DNA of 46,866 nucleotides from Bacillota bacterium (GTDB lineage: Bacteria > Bacillota > UBA994 > UBA5500). The notes beneath the pieces were generated by a model that saw nothing but the letters and a program-made list of their open reading frames with translations, did no database searches and was not told the origin of the DNA. Shown one piece after another: positions 23,107-31,561 of the stretch. The position numbers and the translations under genes are program-made. Numbering within the stretch: position 1 is the first letter of the stretch; every line of letters starts with the position of its first letter. Where the stretch lies: NCBI GenBank assembly GCA_023436245.1, contig JAEZJZ010000062.1, positions 1 to 46,866 of the forward strand, read 5' to 3'.

Positions 23107-23377
23107 GCGGCTCACCCTCCATTATCGCAGCAAAGGTGACTGGCTTGCTCGGCTGCCGGAACGTGGTGGTTGGCTGGTCAGCTATCGGTTTGCCGGTTTG
23201 CAGGGCAATTTCCCGCTCAATCAAGGCGCGGCAAGTACGGCCCTGGCAAGGGCCCATCCCGGCGCGGGAGATCCGCTTGATCTCGTCTACAGAAGTGTAC
23301 CCTTGGCTGATCAACTCGCGCAGACGACCGAGCGTCAGGTCCTCGCACCGGCAGATAATGATCTCGTCATCACGCAT
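23099..23377 (-). CDS. BFD-like [2Fe-2S]-binding protein
   Basis: 92 residues. The [2Fe-2S] cysteines are in CRCED and GPCQGRTC (C-x-C ... C-x4-C), as in bacterioferritin-associated ferredoxin and the BFD-like domain of HcnB and nitrite reductases. In related dehydrogenases this domain is usually fused to the NAD/FAD subunit; here it is a separate gene. ATG at 23377 has AAGGAGGGA upstream and overlaps the preceding gene by 8 nt. Role: electron relay within the complex. Confidence 0.87.
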   Translation of the reverse strand: MRDDEIIICRCEDLTLGRLRELISQGYTSVDEIKRISRAGMGPCQGRTCRALIEREIALQTGKPIADQPTTTFRQPSKPVTFAAIMEGEPHE

Positions 23378-23873
23378 GAGGTCTTCCCTCCTTGACCCTG
23401 ATATTCCTGACGACCTCTGCAAGCTCCCGAGCGACCTCCAAATGGATGACCGCGGTGCGGTCAAAGGCCCTCGGATTCTGCACCTGTCGCACCACTCCGC
23501 TTCCCGCCACTTCTCCGGAACGGTCAAGTGCGTCCACCAGCTCACCGACCTGAGGCAGAGGGAGTTGCTCATATGGCAACTTGATCAATGCAGATTCGTT
23601 TCTGTAATTTCGGTCAACGACGAAAATTGCCAGCCCCGGGCAGTTGGCGACGCAGATGGCGCAGCCGTTACACTTGCTGTGATCGATGCTCGGGCGGTCG
23701 TTGATGTCGGTGAACTGCGCGATAGCTCCGCGAGGACAGGCTGTCGCACATGGGTTGCAGGGAATCTGCTGAAAACACTCGATGATGGCTACCGGCCCCT
23801 TGGCCATTCGCTCCGCCTCGGGCTGAACAGCGGCCAGATCGGCACCGGTCGGTACCCCTGTCTGTTTAAGCAA
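23370..23873 (-). CDS. 4Fe-4S dicluster ferredoxin subunit of the dehydrogenase
   Basis: 167 residues. Cysteine groups PCNPCATACP and CNGCAICVANCPG provide two cluster sites, the first with a non-standard C-x2-C-x3-C spacing. The rest of the protein (LPYEQLPLPQVGELVDALDR onward) is a conserved C-terminal extension seen in such operons. TTG at 23873 has GGAAGGGGG 8 nt upstream and overlaps the previous stop by 8 nt. It probably passes electrons between the two flavoprotein subunits or to an external acceptor. Confidence 0.83.
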   Translation of the reverse strand: MLKQTGVPTGADLAAVQPEAERMAKGPVAIIECFQQIPCNPCATACPRGAIAQFTDINDRPSIDHSKCNGCAICVANCPGLAIFVVDRNYRNESALIKLPYEQLPLPQVGELVDALDRSGEVAGSGVVRQVQNPRAFDRTAVIHLEVARELAEVVRNIRVKEGRPHA

Positions 23874-24957
23874 GCTGCACGCCCCCTTCCACTTTTGCCA
23901 GTCCGGCTCGAATCTTCTCCCCTACTGGGCCGCGGCGGAGATCTGCCGCCTGCTGCTTGGCATCTTCCAGCTCGGCCAGCACGGACTCACTCGAACATCC
24001 CAGGCTGATGGCTGCGGCCAACCCAGCAATCTGGCCCTCCACCATAGCGCTGCTGGCCTCTTCGACGCCGGCGACGTCGCCGGCAATGTAAATCTGTGAT
24101 TTGGAAGTGCGGAGATTTCCGTCCCGCCAGGCAACGTGCCCGCCTAGTTCCGGCACGTAGTGCATTTGGCAGCCTGCCTGCCAAAGCAGATCGGAGAGTG
24201 GAGACAGTCCCACGGCCAAGCAGACGACATCTACCGGGATGTCCCTCTCGGTGCCAGGAATGCCTTGCCAGCGGTCATCGAGCTGCCAAACCGTCGCGCC
24301 CTCCACCTGATCGCTGCCATAAGCCTGTTTGATCGTGTGCTTGGTGAGGATAGGTACGCCGGCGCGACGCACCTTAGCCGCATGAACCAGATATCCGCCG
24401 ATATTGGCTGAAGCCTCGATGATGCCAGCAACCTGCACTCCAGCCTGCAGCAGTTGATAGGAGACGATCAGACCAATGTTGCCGGCACCGATCATCAGCA
24501 CCCGTTGACCGGGCTGAACGCCATGTACGTTCATCAGGGTCTGGACCGCTCCGGCGCCGTATATGCCCGGTAGGTCGTTGTTCGGAAAAGCAAGAGTCTT
24601 CTCGGAAGCTCCAGTAGCCACGATCACTCGGTTGGCTGTAATCCGCTTCACTTTCTCCTCATGCTCGACGGAAATCACGCCGTCTTCATAGATGCCGAGG
24701 ACCGTTGCCTCAGTGAGCAAGCTGACATTGGGATGCGTTTCCACTCTGGCGACCAGTTTTCGCGCTATGTCTATGCCCCGCGTCCCCGCAAACTGCTTCT
24801 GAGAGCCAAAGAACATGTGGGTCTGCTTGATCAGTTGACCACCGAGCCGCTCAGAACTGTCAATGAGCAGCACCTTGGCTCCAGCGGCGGCTGCGGCATG
24901 AGCCGCACAGAGGCCGGCCGGGCCACCGCCGACGATCGCTATCTCTGTGATGATCAC
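23866..24957 (-). CDS. FAD/NAD(P)-binding oxidoreductase subunit (HcnB/OoxA-like)
   Basis: 363 residues. The FAD motif IAIVGGGPAGLCAAHAA opens the protein, GASEK and a second dinucleotide motif LMIGAGNIGL sit in the middle, and YIAGDVAGV marks the FAD flavin end. These are alpha subunits of hydrogen cyanide synthase, opine oxidase and dye-linked proline dehydrogenases. The C-terminal BFD domain found in HcnB is missing and is encoded separately downstream. GTG at 24957 follows AGGGAG; it overlaps the [2Fe-2S] gene by 4 nt. Confidence 0.86.
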   Translation of the reverse strand: MIITEIAIVGGGPAGLCAAHAAAAAGAKVLLIDSSERLGGQLIKQTHMFFGSQKQFAGTRGIDIARKLVARVETHPNVSLLTEATVLGIYEDGVISVEHEEKVKRITANRVIVATGASEKTLAFPNNDLPGIYGAGAVQTLMNVHGVQPGQRVLMIGAGNIGLIVSYQLLQAGVQVAGIIEASANIGGYLVHAAKVRRAGVPILTKHTIKQAYGSDQVEGATVWQLDDRWQGIPGTERDIPVDVVCLAVGLSPLSDLLWQAGCQMHYVPELGGHVAWRDGNLRTSKSQIYIAGDVAGVEEASSAMVEGQIAGLAAAISLGCSSESVLAELEDAKQQAADLRRGPVGEKIRAGLAKVEGGVQLA

Positions 24958-25259
24958 GCTAACACTCCCTTCCCTGTCTGCGTTTCCACCCTCATTCCCG
25001 CCTGCAGCGGCTCGACGCAGACACGCACGTTGGGCTGTCCGTTCACGGTCATCAAACAGGAGGAACAGGTCCCGATGGCACAGAAGAAGCCTCTCGGCCG
25101 ATGCAACTCGGGGCTATGGCGCAATGTGCGCACGCCCGCTGCGTGTAGAGCTGCCGCGATTGGTTCCCCCTGGTAACCCTCCAGTTCCTGCCCGTCATAA
25201 GTGAACTTCACCTTTGGACCCTTCTCAAACTCTAGGATTGGATGAGCCTCAATCCGCAA
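24954..25259 (-). CDS. [2Fe-2S]-binding protein (HcnA/SoxH-like)
   Basis: 101 residues. The cluster motif FFCAIGTCSSCLMTVNG plus a later C (VRVC) gives C-x4-C-x2-C...C, as in HcnA and the small subunit of heteromeric sarcosine and opine oxidases. TTG at 25259 has AAGGGAGG 8 nt upstream. First gene of the five-gene operon. The 25260-25483 region upstream has AT-rich sequence but no clear promoter and no gene. Confidence 0.85.
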   Translation of the reverse strand: MRIEAHPILEFEKGPKVKFTYDGQELEGYQGEPIAAALHAAGVRTLRHSPELHRPRGFFCAIGTCSSCLMTVNGQPNVRVCVEPLQAGMRVETQTGKGVLA

Positions 25260-25425
25260 TTCTGGTTCCTCCCTTCACAAGTCACGATGCTACATTCGGC
25301 GCGCGAAGGTTGATTCCTGCATGAATTGTCCCGGTATCCGGAAGATAATTCTTGTTCTAGCTTAATATGTGAATATATGGCAAACAATGCGCTTTGCGCA
25401 CCTGCTAGAGCGTATGACAGCAAAA

Positions 25426-25453
25426 ACTGGGGCATGCAACAGCATGCCCCAGT
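25426..25453 (-). terminator. Terminator of the DUF554 operon
   Basis: A 12-bp perfect stem ACTGGGGCATGC/GCATGCCCCAGT with loop AACA, followed on the minus strand by TTTTTG. Confidence 0.9.
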
Positions 25454-25483
25454 CAAAAAGAGGAGGTATTTGCTCGATACCAG

Positions 25484-26158
25484 CTAGAAAAACGCGGCGA
25501 TGGCGGCGGCCAGGAAGACGGCCGGCAGCAGGTTGCCCACCCGAATACGCTTGACTTCGAGCACTCCGAGACCGATCGCTAAAATGAGGATACCGCCCAC
25601 TGCAGTCATTTCAGTACGCATCAAAGGAGTGAGCAGCACGGACGCGTAACCAGCGCCCAGCGCAATCAAACCTTGGTAGACGAGTACCGGCAGAGCCGAG
25701 AGCAGAACGCCGGCGCCCAGAGCCGAAGCAAAGAAGACGCTGGAGATACCGTCGAGCATGGACTTGGCGTAGAGGGTGGAATGGTCGCCGGTCAGTCCAC
25801 TCTGCATGGCGCCCATGATCGCCATGGCACCCACGCAGTAGACCAGCGTGCTGGTCACAAACGCCTCGGTGAAGTTTCCTCCCGTCTTCCCGAAGAGGCG
25901 TTCCGCTCTACTCGCGAAGTGATGCAAACGCTCCTCCAGCTTCAGCCACTCCCCGATCAACCCGCCAACAACTAAGGCTGAGATCATAATTAGAGGATTG
26001 GTCGTCTGCCAGGCGTATTGTTGCCCGATCAGCGCAATCGCTAACCCCAACGCATTGATGGCTGTGTCGCGATATTTCGTGGCTATGCCTTGACTGAACA
26101 GGAGCCCCAGAGAGCCGCCAACCAGGATGGCCAGCGCGTTGACAATTGTGCCAAGCAT
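25484..26158 (-). CDS. DUF554 family membrane protein
   Basis: 224 residues with about six hydrophobic segments. The start MLGTIVNALAILVGGSLGLL and the stretch CVGAMAIMGAMQSGLTGD are hallmarks of DUF554 (B. subtilis YdfK). A transport or channel role is guessed for the family, with none proven. ATG at 26158 overlaps the ribosome site with the previous stop region (GAGGTAA), so it is coupled to the aminotransferase gene. Confidence 0.85.
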   Translation of the reverse strand: MLGTIVNALAILVGGSLGLLFSQGIATKYRDTAINALGLAIALIGQQYAWQTTNPLIMISALVVGGLIGEWLKLEERLHHFASRAERLFGKTGGNFTEAFVTSTLVYCVGAMAIMGAMQSGLTGDHSTLYAKSMLDGISSVFFASALGAGVLLSALPVLVYQGLIALGAGYASVLLTPLMRTEMTAVGGILILAIGLGVLEVKRIRVGNLLPAVFLAAAIAAFF

Positions 26159-26161
26159 CGT

Positions 26162-27301
26162 TTACCTCAATTCTGAAGCGATTTCCTGCACGGCCTTGAT
26201 AGTCTGCAAGATTTCGTCATTGGTGTTGTAATAGCCGAGGGAGAAGCGAACGACGCCTCGCTCCAGAGTTCCGAGCGCGCGGTGAGCCATGGGCGAGCAG
26301 TGTAAACCGGCCCGGACCGCAATTTGATACGATTGGTCAAGAATCAGGGCCAGTTCCGTGCCGTCAATGCCTCGCAGATTGCAGGCGATCACGGGCACCT
26401 GCTGCGGGCTTGCCCAGGCATAGACGGTGACATCGGGGATGGCGCGCAGCCCGGAAACCAACAATTGCGCTAGCTGCATCTCGCGCTGATAGCACGCCTG
26501 AACCCCGACGTTTCGCACAAACCTGATACCGGCCTGCCAGGCATAAATGCCAGGGGTGTTCAGGGTGCCACTTTCCAGGCGATCGGGCAGTACTTCCGGT
26601 TGCTCCAAGCTCTCGGAGTGGCTGCCGGTGCCTCCAAAGCGATACGGACGCAGATCTGCCTGGGGGCTGGCATAGAGCGCGCCGATGCCGGGCGGGCCAT
26701 AGAGCGACTTATGCCCCGGTACCAGCAGCAGGTCAATCCCTTCCTCCACGTCTATCGGCAACAGCCCTGCCGTCTGGGCAGCGTCAACCATCAGCAGCGG
26801 GCCGTGCTCTCGACAAAAGGCAGCGAGGCTTCCCAGCGGTTGAACCGCGCCGGTCACGTTCGAGGCGTGGCTGACGGCAACAAGCCGGGTGTTGGGGCGT
26901 AGCTGACTCGGAAGCCGCACCAAATCGACCTCTCCGAACTCATTGACAGCCAGTGGACTGACCTCAACTCCCTGTTGTGAAAGGTGATGGAGTGGCCTGG
27001 CGACCGCATTGTGCTCAAACGGGGAGACCAGCACGTGATCCCCCGGATTTAGCAGGCCAAACACAGCCAGGTTAGCACTCTCCGTGGCACCACTGGTGTA
27101 GATCCAGCGCTCTGGGCGAGAACTCCCAAAGAAGGCTGCAAGTTCTTGCCTGGCAGCCAGAACCATGCGCGCTGTGCGCAGTGAAAAGGAGTGCCCGCCC
27201 CTGCCTGGGTTGGCACCGAACTGATCCAAACTGCTGCCGAGTGCCTCCAGCACTTCGGGCGGCTTTGGCCAGGTAGTTGCCGCGTTGTCCAGATAAATCA
27301 C
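26162..27301 (-). CDS. Class V aminotransferase, cysteine desulfurase-like
   Basis: 379 residues of the NifS/Csd-type PLP enzymes. The start IYLDNAATTWPKP, the ATES motif, NVTGAVQPL, VDAAQTAG and the PLP lysine in VPGHKSLYGPPG are present. The probable catalytic Cys is in RAGLHCSPMAH. These match the cysteine-desulfurase family protein group often placed near parB in Bacillota. It could supply sulfur for cofactors or tRNA, or act on another amino acid. GTG at 27301 has AGGGGGGA upstream. 11 nt from parB; probably one transcript. Confidence 0.85.
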   Translation of the reverse strand: MIYLDNAATTWPKPPEVLEALGSSLDQFGANPGRGGHSFSLRTARMVLAARQELAAFFGSSRPERWIYTSGATESANLAVFGLLNPGDHVLVSPFEHNAVARPLHHLSQQGVEVSPLAVNEFGEVDLVRLPSQLRPNTRLVAVSHASNVTGAVQPLGSLAAFCREHGPLLMVDAAQTAGLLPIDVEEGIDLLLVPGHKSLYGPPGIGALYASPQADLRPYRFGGTGSHSESLEQPEVLPDRLESGTLNTPGIYAWQAGIRFVRNVGVQACYQREMQLAQLLVSGLRAIPDVTVYAWASPQQVPVIACNLRGIDGTELALILDQSYQIAVRAGLHCSPMAHRALGTLERGVVRFSLGYYNTNDEILQTIKAVQEIASELR

Positions 27302-27312
27302 GGTTGTCCCCC

Positions 27313-28155
27313 CTACTGAATCAGCAGCTCGAGCAATCGTTCCAATTCATCAGCCGAATAGAAGGCAATCTCGATTCGCCCATGCTTGCGGCCCCGAATC
27401 ACCTTCACGTTGGTTCCTAGGCTGCTCTGCAATTGGCGCTCCACGTCGGTAGTTTGAGTCTGTTCGGCTGTTCTTGTTTCACGTGAAACAATAGCAGACT
27501 GCATCTGCTTGATCATACTCTCTGTCTGTCGCACATTCAGCCCCAAGCGAATTACCTTTTCGGCTGCCTCCAGCTGCTGTCGCTCGTTGGCCAGCGCCAA
27601 GATTGCCCTGGCGTGCCCAGCTGACAATGTTTCACGTGAAACATATTGTTGCAGAACCTCCGGCAACTGTAGCAGACGCAAAGTGTTTGCCACGTGGGAG
27701 CGACTCTTCCCAACCCGCACCGCTGCCTGTTCCTGCGTCAGATTCAGGCGATCCAACAGTTGCTGATAGGCCAGAGCCTCCTCGATGGCACCGAGATCAT
27801 CTCGCTGCAGATTCTCGACTATAGCCAACTCCAGCATCTGCAGATCACTGTAGTCCCGAACGAGCGCGGGAATCTCAGACAACCCAGCCAATCTTGCCGC
27901 CCGACAACGACGCTCCCCGGCAACCAATTGGTATCTGTCGCGCATCCTGCGCAACACCACTGGCTGGATGACGCCGTGCTGGCGGATAGAGTCAGCCAAC
28001 TCAGCCAGCCTATCCTGATCAAACTCTCTCCTGGGCTGATGGGGGTTTGGATCAACCAAATCAAGGGCTACGCTGTGCTCGGACTCCCTGGCGCCAACCC
28101 CGCCTTCCATCGCAAATAGCGCATCCAGCCCCCGCCCAAGTCGTTGTTTAGACAC
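27313..28155 (-). CDS. parB: Chromosome-partitioning protein ParB (Spo0J)
   Basis: 280 residues. ParB binds parS, clamps DNA using CTP and loads SMC. Visible are the N-terminal LGRGLDALF, the DPNPHQPRREF stretch, the CTP-binding motif GERRCRAARLAG and ENLQRDDL, the helix-turn-helix VRVGKSRSHVANTLRLL, and a C-terminal dimer domain. GTG at 28155 overlaps the soj stop by 8 nt (GTGTCTAA). Two perfect parS sites lie within the gene. A second ParB-type gene, noc, lies at 29950. Confidence 0.95.
   Translation of the reverse strand: MSKQRLGRGLDALFAMEGGVGARESEHSVALDLVDPNPHQPRREFDQDRLAELADSIRQHGVIQPVVLRRMRDRYQLVAGERRCRAARLAGLSEIPALVRDYSDLQMLELAIVENLQRDDLGAIEEALAYQQLLDRLNLTQEQAAVRVGKSRSHVANTLRLLQLPEVLQQYVSRETLSAGHARAILALANERQQLEAAEKVIRLGLNVRQTESMIKQMQSAIVSRETRTAEQTQTTDVERQLQSSLGTNVKVIRGRKHGRIEIAFYSADELERLLELLIQ
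27475..27490. promoter_or_regulatory. parS site 1
   Basis: TGTTTCACGTGAAACA, a perfect 16-bp match to the ParB-binding parS consensus, inside parB. Confidence 0.95.
27628..27643. promoter_or_regulatory. parS site 2
   Basis: A second perfect TGTTTCACGTGAAACA, 153 bp from the first and also inside parB. Its presence so close to oriC is the usual arrangement. Confidence 0.95.
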
Positions 28156-28909
28156 GCTCCAGCACCTCCCTGGCCAACTCCGCGTAAACCTCTGCGCCCT
28201 TTGAGCGTGGATCATACAATACAATCGGCTGCCCGTAGCTAGGCGCCTCACTCAACCGCACATTGCGCGGTATCACGGTCTTGAAGACCTGATCACCAAA
28301 GAAGCGCTGCACTTCATCCACGACCTGGTTGGAGAGATTGGTGCGGACGTCATACATGGTCAAAAGGGCCCCGAACACCTGCAAGCGTTGATTCAGGTGG
28401 CGCTGAACCAGTTGAACTGTATTCAACAACTGTCCAAGCCCCTCCAGGGCGTAATACTCGCACTGTACTGGCACGAGTACACCGTCCGCTGCAGTCAAAG
28501 CGTTAAGCGTCAACAACCCCAAGGACGGCGGGCAATCGATCATAATGAAGTCGTAGAAAGGACGCACTGACTCCAGCGCGCTCTTCAGCTTCACCTCGCG
28601 AGACATGGCCGGAACCAACTCGATCTCCGCACCCGCCAGCTGGATAGTCGCCGGCACCACCTCTAGCCCCGCAACATCCGTCGGCTGAATCACGGCCTCC
28701 ACCGGTATCCCGTCGATCAACACATTATAGATGCATTTGCGCAGCCGATGCCTACTGACACCCAGCCCACTGGTGGTGTTACCTTGCGGATCGATGTCCA
28801 CCACCAGAACCTTCTGTCCGAGCTGGGCTAGACATGCCCCCAAATTGACACAGGTAGTTGTCTTCCCCACGCCGCCCTTCTGGTTGGTGACAGCGATTAT
28901 TCTAGCCAA
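28148..28909 (-). CDS. soj: Chromosome-partitioning ATPase ParA (Soj)
   Basis: 253 residues. ParA-type Walker ATPase that works with ParB and regulates DnaA. The deviant Walker A KGGVGKTT is at 11-18, Walker A' VDIDPQGN near 41-48 and FIMIDCPPSLG later. The start is TTG at 28909 (LARIIAVTNQ), with AGGAG 8 nt upstream; another TTG directly before it is possible. Overlaps parB by 8 nt. Confidence 0.95.
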   Translation of the reverse strand: MARIIAVTNQKGGVGKTTTCVNLGACLAQLGQKVLVVDIDPQGNTTSGLGVSRHRLRKCIYNVLIDGIPVEAVIQPTDVAGLEVVPATIQLAGAEIELVPAMSREVKLKSALESVRPFYDFIMIDCPPSLGLLTLNALTAADGVLVPVQCEYYALEGLGQLLNTVQLVQRHLNQRLQVFGALLTMYDVRTNLSNQVVDEVQRFFGDQVFKTVIPRNVRLSEAPSYGQPIVLYDPRSKGAEVYAELAREVLERV

Positions 28910-29018
28910 CAATACCACTCCTAAACGACAAATTGGCAGCCCATGAGGCTGCAACGCGATTTCCGTCAGGTAAGATTTCTATTCCACGCCAAGCATGTCC
29001 TGCAATCCAGGCACATTA

Positions 29019-29849
29019 TTACCGGACCAATGCTGCCCGCCATGCGTACTCAAGTTGGTCCACGCTCACACCAATGCTGCTCTTCAACGCCTGATAGAAG
29101 CCTTGTCCCCTCGTCAATTCTAACACGATTTCATTCACCTGATCATAACCATAGTGACCGTATAGGTACTGCACGATATCCAATGACTGCCGATAGGCCA
29201 CATATTCCCGACCAGAGCCAAACGCGGAATCGATTCCATCCAATGCAAAGGGCTCAGACTGCCAATCGATGCCACTCTCGTGCCACAAATACCCATTAAG
29301 CTCTAGTTCCCAGTATTGGGCCAACCCCTCACTGAACCAAAGCGGGGTATTGCCTGCCACCGAGTAATCCAACCCCAAGTGAACGAGCTCATGCACCACC
29401 GGACCCGTTGAACGGTACTCGATTAGGGCAGCCTGAGGCTCCACTCCTGGTAGCCAGGCAAGCGGTGACAGCAGATGCAATTTGCCCAGGTGATACGCGC
29501 CCAGGGTCTGGCTGCCGCTCTGTCCGAGAGCGCCAGCCAAGGCGGCCTGGGACGGATAGAGAAATGCCACCTGCCTCCCCGGGAAGGCCAAACTCACGCT
29601 TCTTGCTGCCAACTCTGACCTGGCCTCCTCCAAATCCAATAAGACTCCGCTCGCCACTGGCTCGTCGGATTCCTGATAAAACAAACGAAACCTCTCACCC
29701 TCTAATTGCTTCCAGCGCTGATCCAGCCGAATAGGCAGCCAACCAGCCGTCTCCCGCACTGCGCGATAGGCCATCTGCGCCAGAGGACGTGGGTTAAGCA
29801 GCAAGAACACCAACAACAACGACAGTCCAATCAGCCAACGCCTGCGCAT
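29019..29849 (-). CDS. Peptidase MA-like zinc protease, membrane-anchored
   Basis: 276 residues. A basic start (MRRRW) and a hydrophobic segment at 6-20 make an N-terminal anchor. The gluzincin motif HELVH is at 153-157 and the third ligand is E174 in WFSEG. This is the peptidase_MA family arrangement, so a zinc metalloprotease outside the membrane is likely. Substrate unknown. ATG has GGAGGTGG upstream. It lies between noc and soj. Confidence 0.82.
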   Translation of the reverse strand: MRRRWLIGLSLLLVFLLLNPRPLAQMAYRAVRETAGWLPIRLDQRWKQLEGERFRLFYQESDEPVASGVLLDLEEARSELAARSVSLAFPGRQVAFLYPSQAALAGALGQSGSQTLGAYHLGKLHLLSPLAWLPGVEPQAALIEYRSTGPVVHELVHLGLDYSVAGNTPLWFSEGLAQYWELELNGYLWHESGIDWQSEPFALDGIDSAFGSGREYVAYRQSLDIVQYLYGHYGYDQVNEIVLELTRGQGFYQALKSSIGVSVDQLEYAWRAALVR

Positions 29850-29886
29850 CTACCCCACCTCCTGAAACGAATTACTAAGTGCAAAA

Positions 29887-29912
29887 AAGGGCGCGGCGAT
29901 TGCCGTGCCCTT
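29887..29912 (-). terminator. Terminator of noc
   Basis: AAGGGCGCGGC pairs with GCCGTGCCCTT with one G-T wobble, followed on the minus strand by a run of six T. Confidence 0.9.
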
Positions 29913-29949
29913 CCCCATTATACATTATGTAAACTAACTAATCCAGTCG

Positions 29950-30762
29950 TCAACGCCGAGGAATGCGCAAGGTTATGGTCAGGAAATCATCATCATTGGC
30001 TTCCACCTTTTCGGTCTTGATACCTACTTGATGCATCATCTTCACTGCTTCATTGATTGTGTTGATGAAAATACGAATGTCCTTGGGAATGAACTTGCGC
30101 ACGCGCTTCTTCGTCTGTTCAGCCGCCTGTTGCGCCGTGCTGCCCGCGAGGTGAGCCGTCACCATTTCCTCTGTCTGCTGCACGTTGAAGGCCTGAGAGA
30201 TCACAGACTGCGCCAACTGCAACTGCTCCCGCTCATCCTTCACCCGTAAGAGCGCCCTGGCCTGCCTCTCATTCAGCTTCCCATGGCCCAGCAAATCTCT
30301 CACCGGCTCCGCCAGATTGAGCAGACGCAGCTTATTGGCAATAGTTGACTGACTCTTGCCCAAACGCAGCGCCAATTCCTCCTGCTTGATGTCAAACTCG
30401 GAAATCAGCTGCTGAAACGCCAAAGCCTCCTCCAACGGGCCCAAGTCCTCCCGCTGAACATTCTCAATCAAAGCGGCCTGCGCCACTTCCCGATCAGTGT
30501 ACTCCTTAACCAACCCTGGAATAGTCTTCAGGCTAGCCATCATTGCGGCCCGCCAGCGGCGTTCACCGGCAATTAACTCGTAAACGCTGCCCAAGCGGCG
30601 CACAACAATCGGCTGGATGATGCCCATCTGGCGAATGGAATCTGCCAGCTCCTGCAGTTTGTCCTCTTCGAAATTTCTTCTGGGCTGATAGGGATTTACC
30701 TGTATCTGATCCACCGGAATCTGCAAGACCTGATCCCCGGAACTGTTGCCAAACCACCGCAC
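29950..30762 (-). CDS. noc: Nucleoid occlusion protein Noc
   Basis: About 270 residues. Noc is a ParB paralog that blocks septum formation over DNA by tethering its DNA sites to the membrane. The N-terminal RWFGNSSGD is short, like the amphipathic anchor of other Noc proteins. VNPYQPRRNF, GERRWRAAMM and ENVQREDLG give the CTP-binding fold, and LRLGKSQSTIANKLRLL the HTH. Its name rather than ParB is supported by the second, true parB next to soj. GTG at 30762 is best placed after GGAGAGG; GTG at 30771 is too close. A perfect Noc-site palindrome lies at 7956. Confidence 0.9.
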   Translation of the reverse strand: MRWFGNSSGDQVLQIPVDQIQVNPYQPRRNFEEDKLQELADSIRQMGIIQPIVVRRLGSVYELIAGERRWRAAMMASLKTIPGLVKEYTDREVAQAALIENVQREDLGPLEEALAFQQLISEFDIKQEELALRLGKSQSTIANKLRLLNLAEPVRDLLGHGKLNERQARALLRVKDEREQLQLAQSVISQAFNVQQTEEMVTAHLAGSTAQQAAEQTKKRVRKFIPKDIRIFINTINEAVKMMHQVGIKTEKVEANDDDFLTITLRIPRR

Positions 30763-30847
30763 AGTGACCACCTCTCCTCAAAGCAATATTCGCGTTTGAC
30801 CCCCGTCTCTCCTTCACAAGATGAAGTCGCTCGCTACGAGGTAGGCG

Positions 30848-31561
30848 TCAGTGCAGTGGGCGCTTAGCAGGCAACCCAACCCGGCGCGGATAGCCGCAAG
30901 GCGTACCCTGCACCTTTGGCGCGGCGAGCAAGGTTCTCCCGGCCCCACTTGGCAACTGCCACTCCACCAGCTTCGGGCTCCCCGCCCCCAATAACCTCAT
31001 TGCCGAACCTGCTTCACCAAGCTCCGCGGATAGCCCAGGGCCCTTCATGGCCACGAATAGCCCACCGACTGAAACCAGGGGCAGACAGTACTCCGCGAGA
31101 ACCGATAGCCGTGCCACGCCACGGGAGACCGCCAGCGTGAAGCGCTCCCGCAACGCCTTCGCCTGCCCCGCCTGCTCTGCACGCAGGCACACAGTGTCGA
31201 CGCGACCCGACAGCCCCAGTTCAGCCGACAACAAGCGAAGGAACTCAATCTTCTTCTCTGTCGCATCCATCAGGGTGACCCGCAGGTTCGGAAAGACACA
31301 TGCCAGCACCACTCCGGGAAAACCAGCTCCCGTCCCGACATCAACCAAACTGTCAACTTGGCAGATGTCGGTGACGAGCTGCACCGACAAGGAGTCCAGA
31401 AAGTGCAGTTCATAGACAGCCTTCAGCTCCGTGATGCTGGTTAAGTTGATGCGCTCGTTCCAGACCGCCAACAACCGTTGATAGACGGCCAGGCGCTCAA
31501 GCGCAACCTGATCGATCGCGATCCCCAGCAGGTCTGTCTGCTGCTTCAGCCACTCGTTCAC
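30848..31561 (-). CDS. rsmG: 16S rRNA (guanine-527-N7) methyltransferase RsmG
   Basis: 237 residues. It uses SAM to methylate G527 of 16S rRNA. The N-terminal helices include WNERINLTSI, and the SAM motif is DVGTGAGFPGV. GTG at 31561 overlaps the TGA of mnmG (GTGA), so the two are coupled. Confidence 0.95.
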   Translation of the reverse strand: MNEWLKQQTDLLGIAIDQVALERLAVYQRLLAVWNERINLTSITELKAVYELHFLDSLSVQLVTDICQVDSLVDVGTGAGFPGVVLACVFPNLRVTLMDATEKKIEFLRLLSAELGLSGRVDTVCLRAEQAGQAKALRERFTLAVSRGVARLSVLAEYCLPLVSVGGLFVAMKGPGLSAELGEAGSAMRLLGAGSPKLVEWQLPSGAGRTLLAAPKVQGTPCGYPRRVGLPAKRPLH

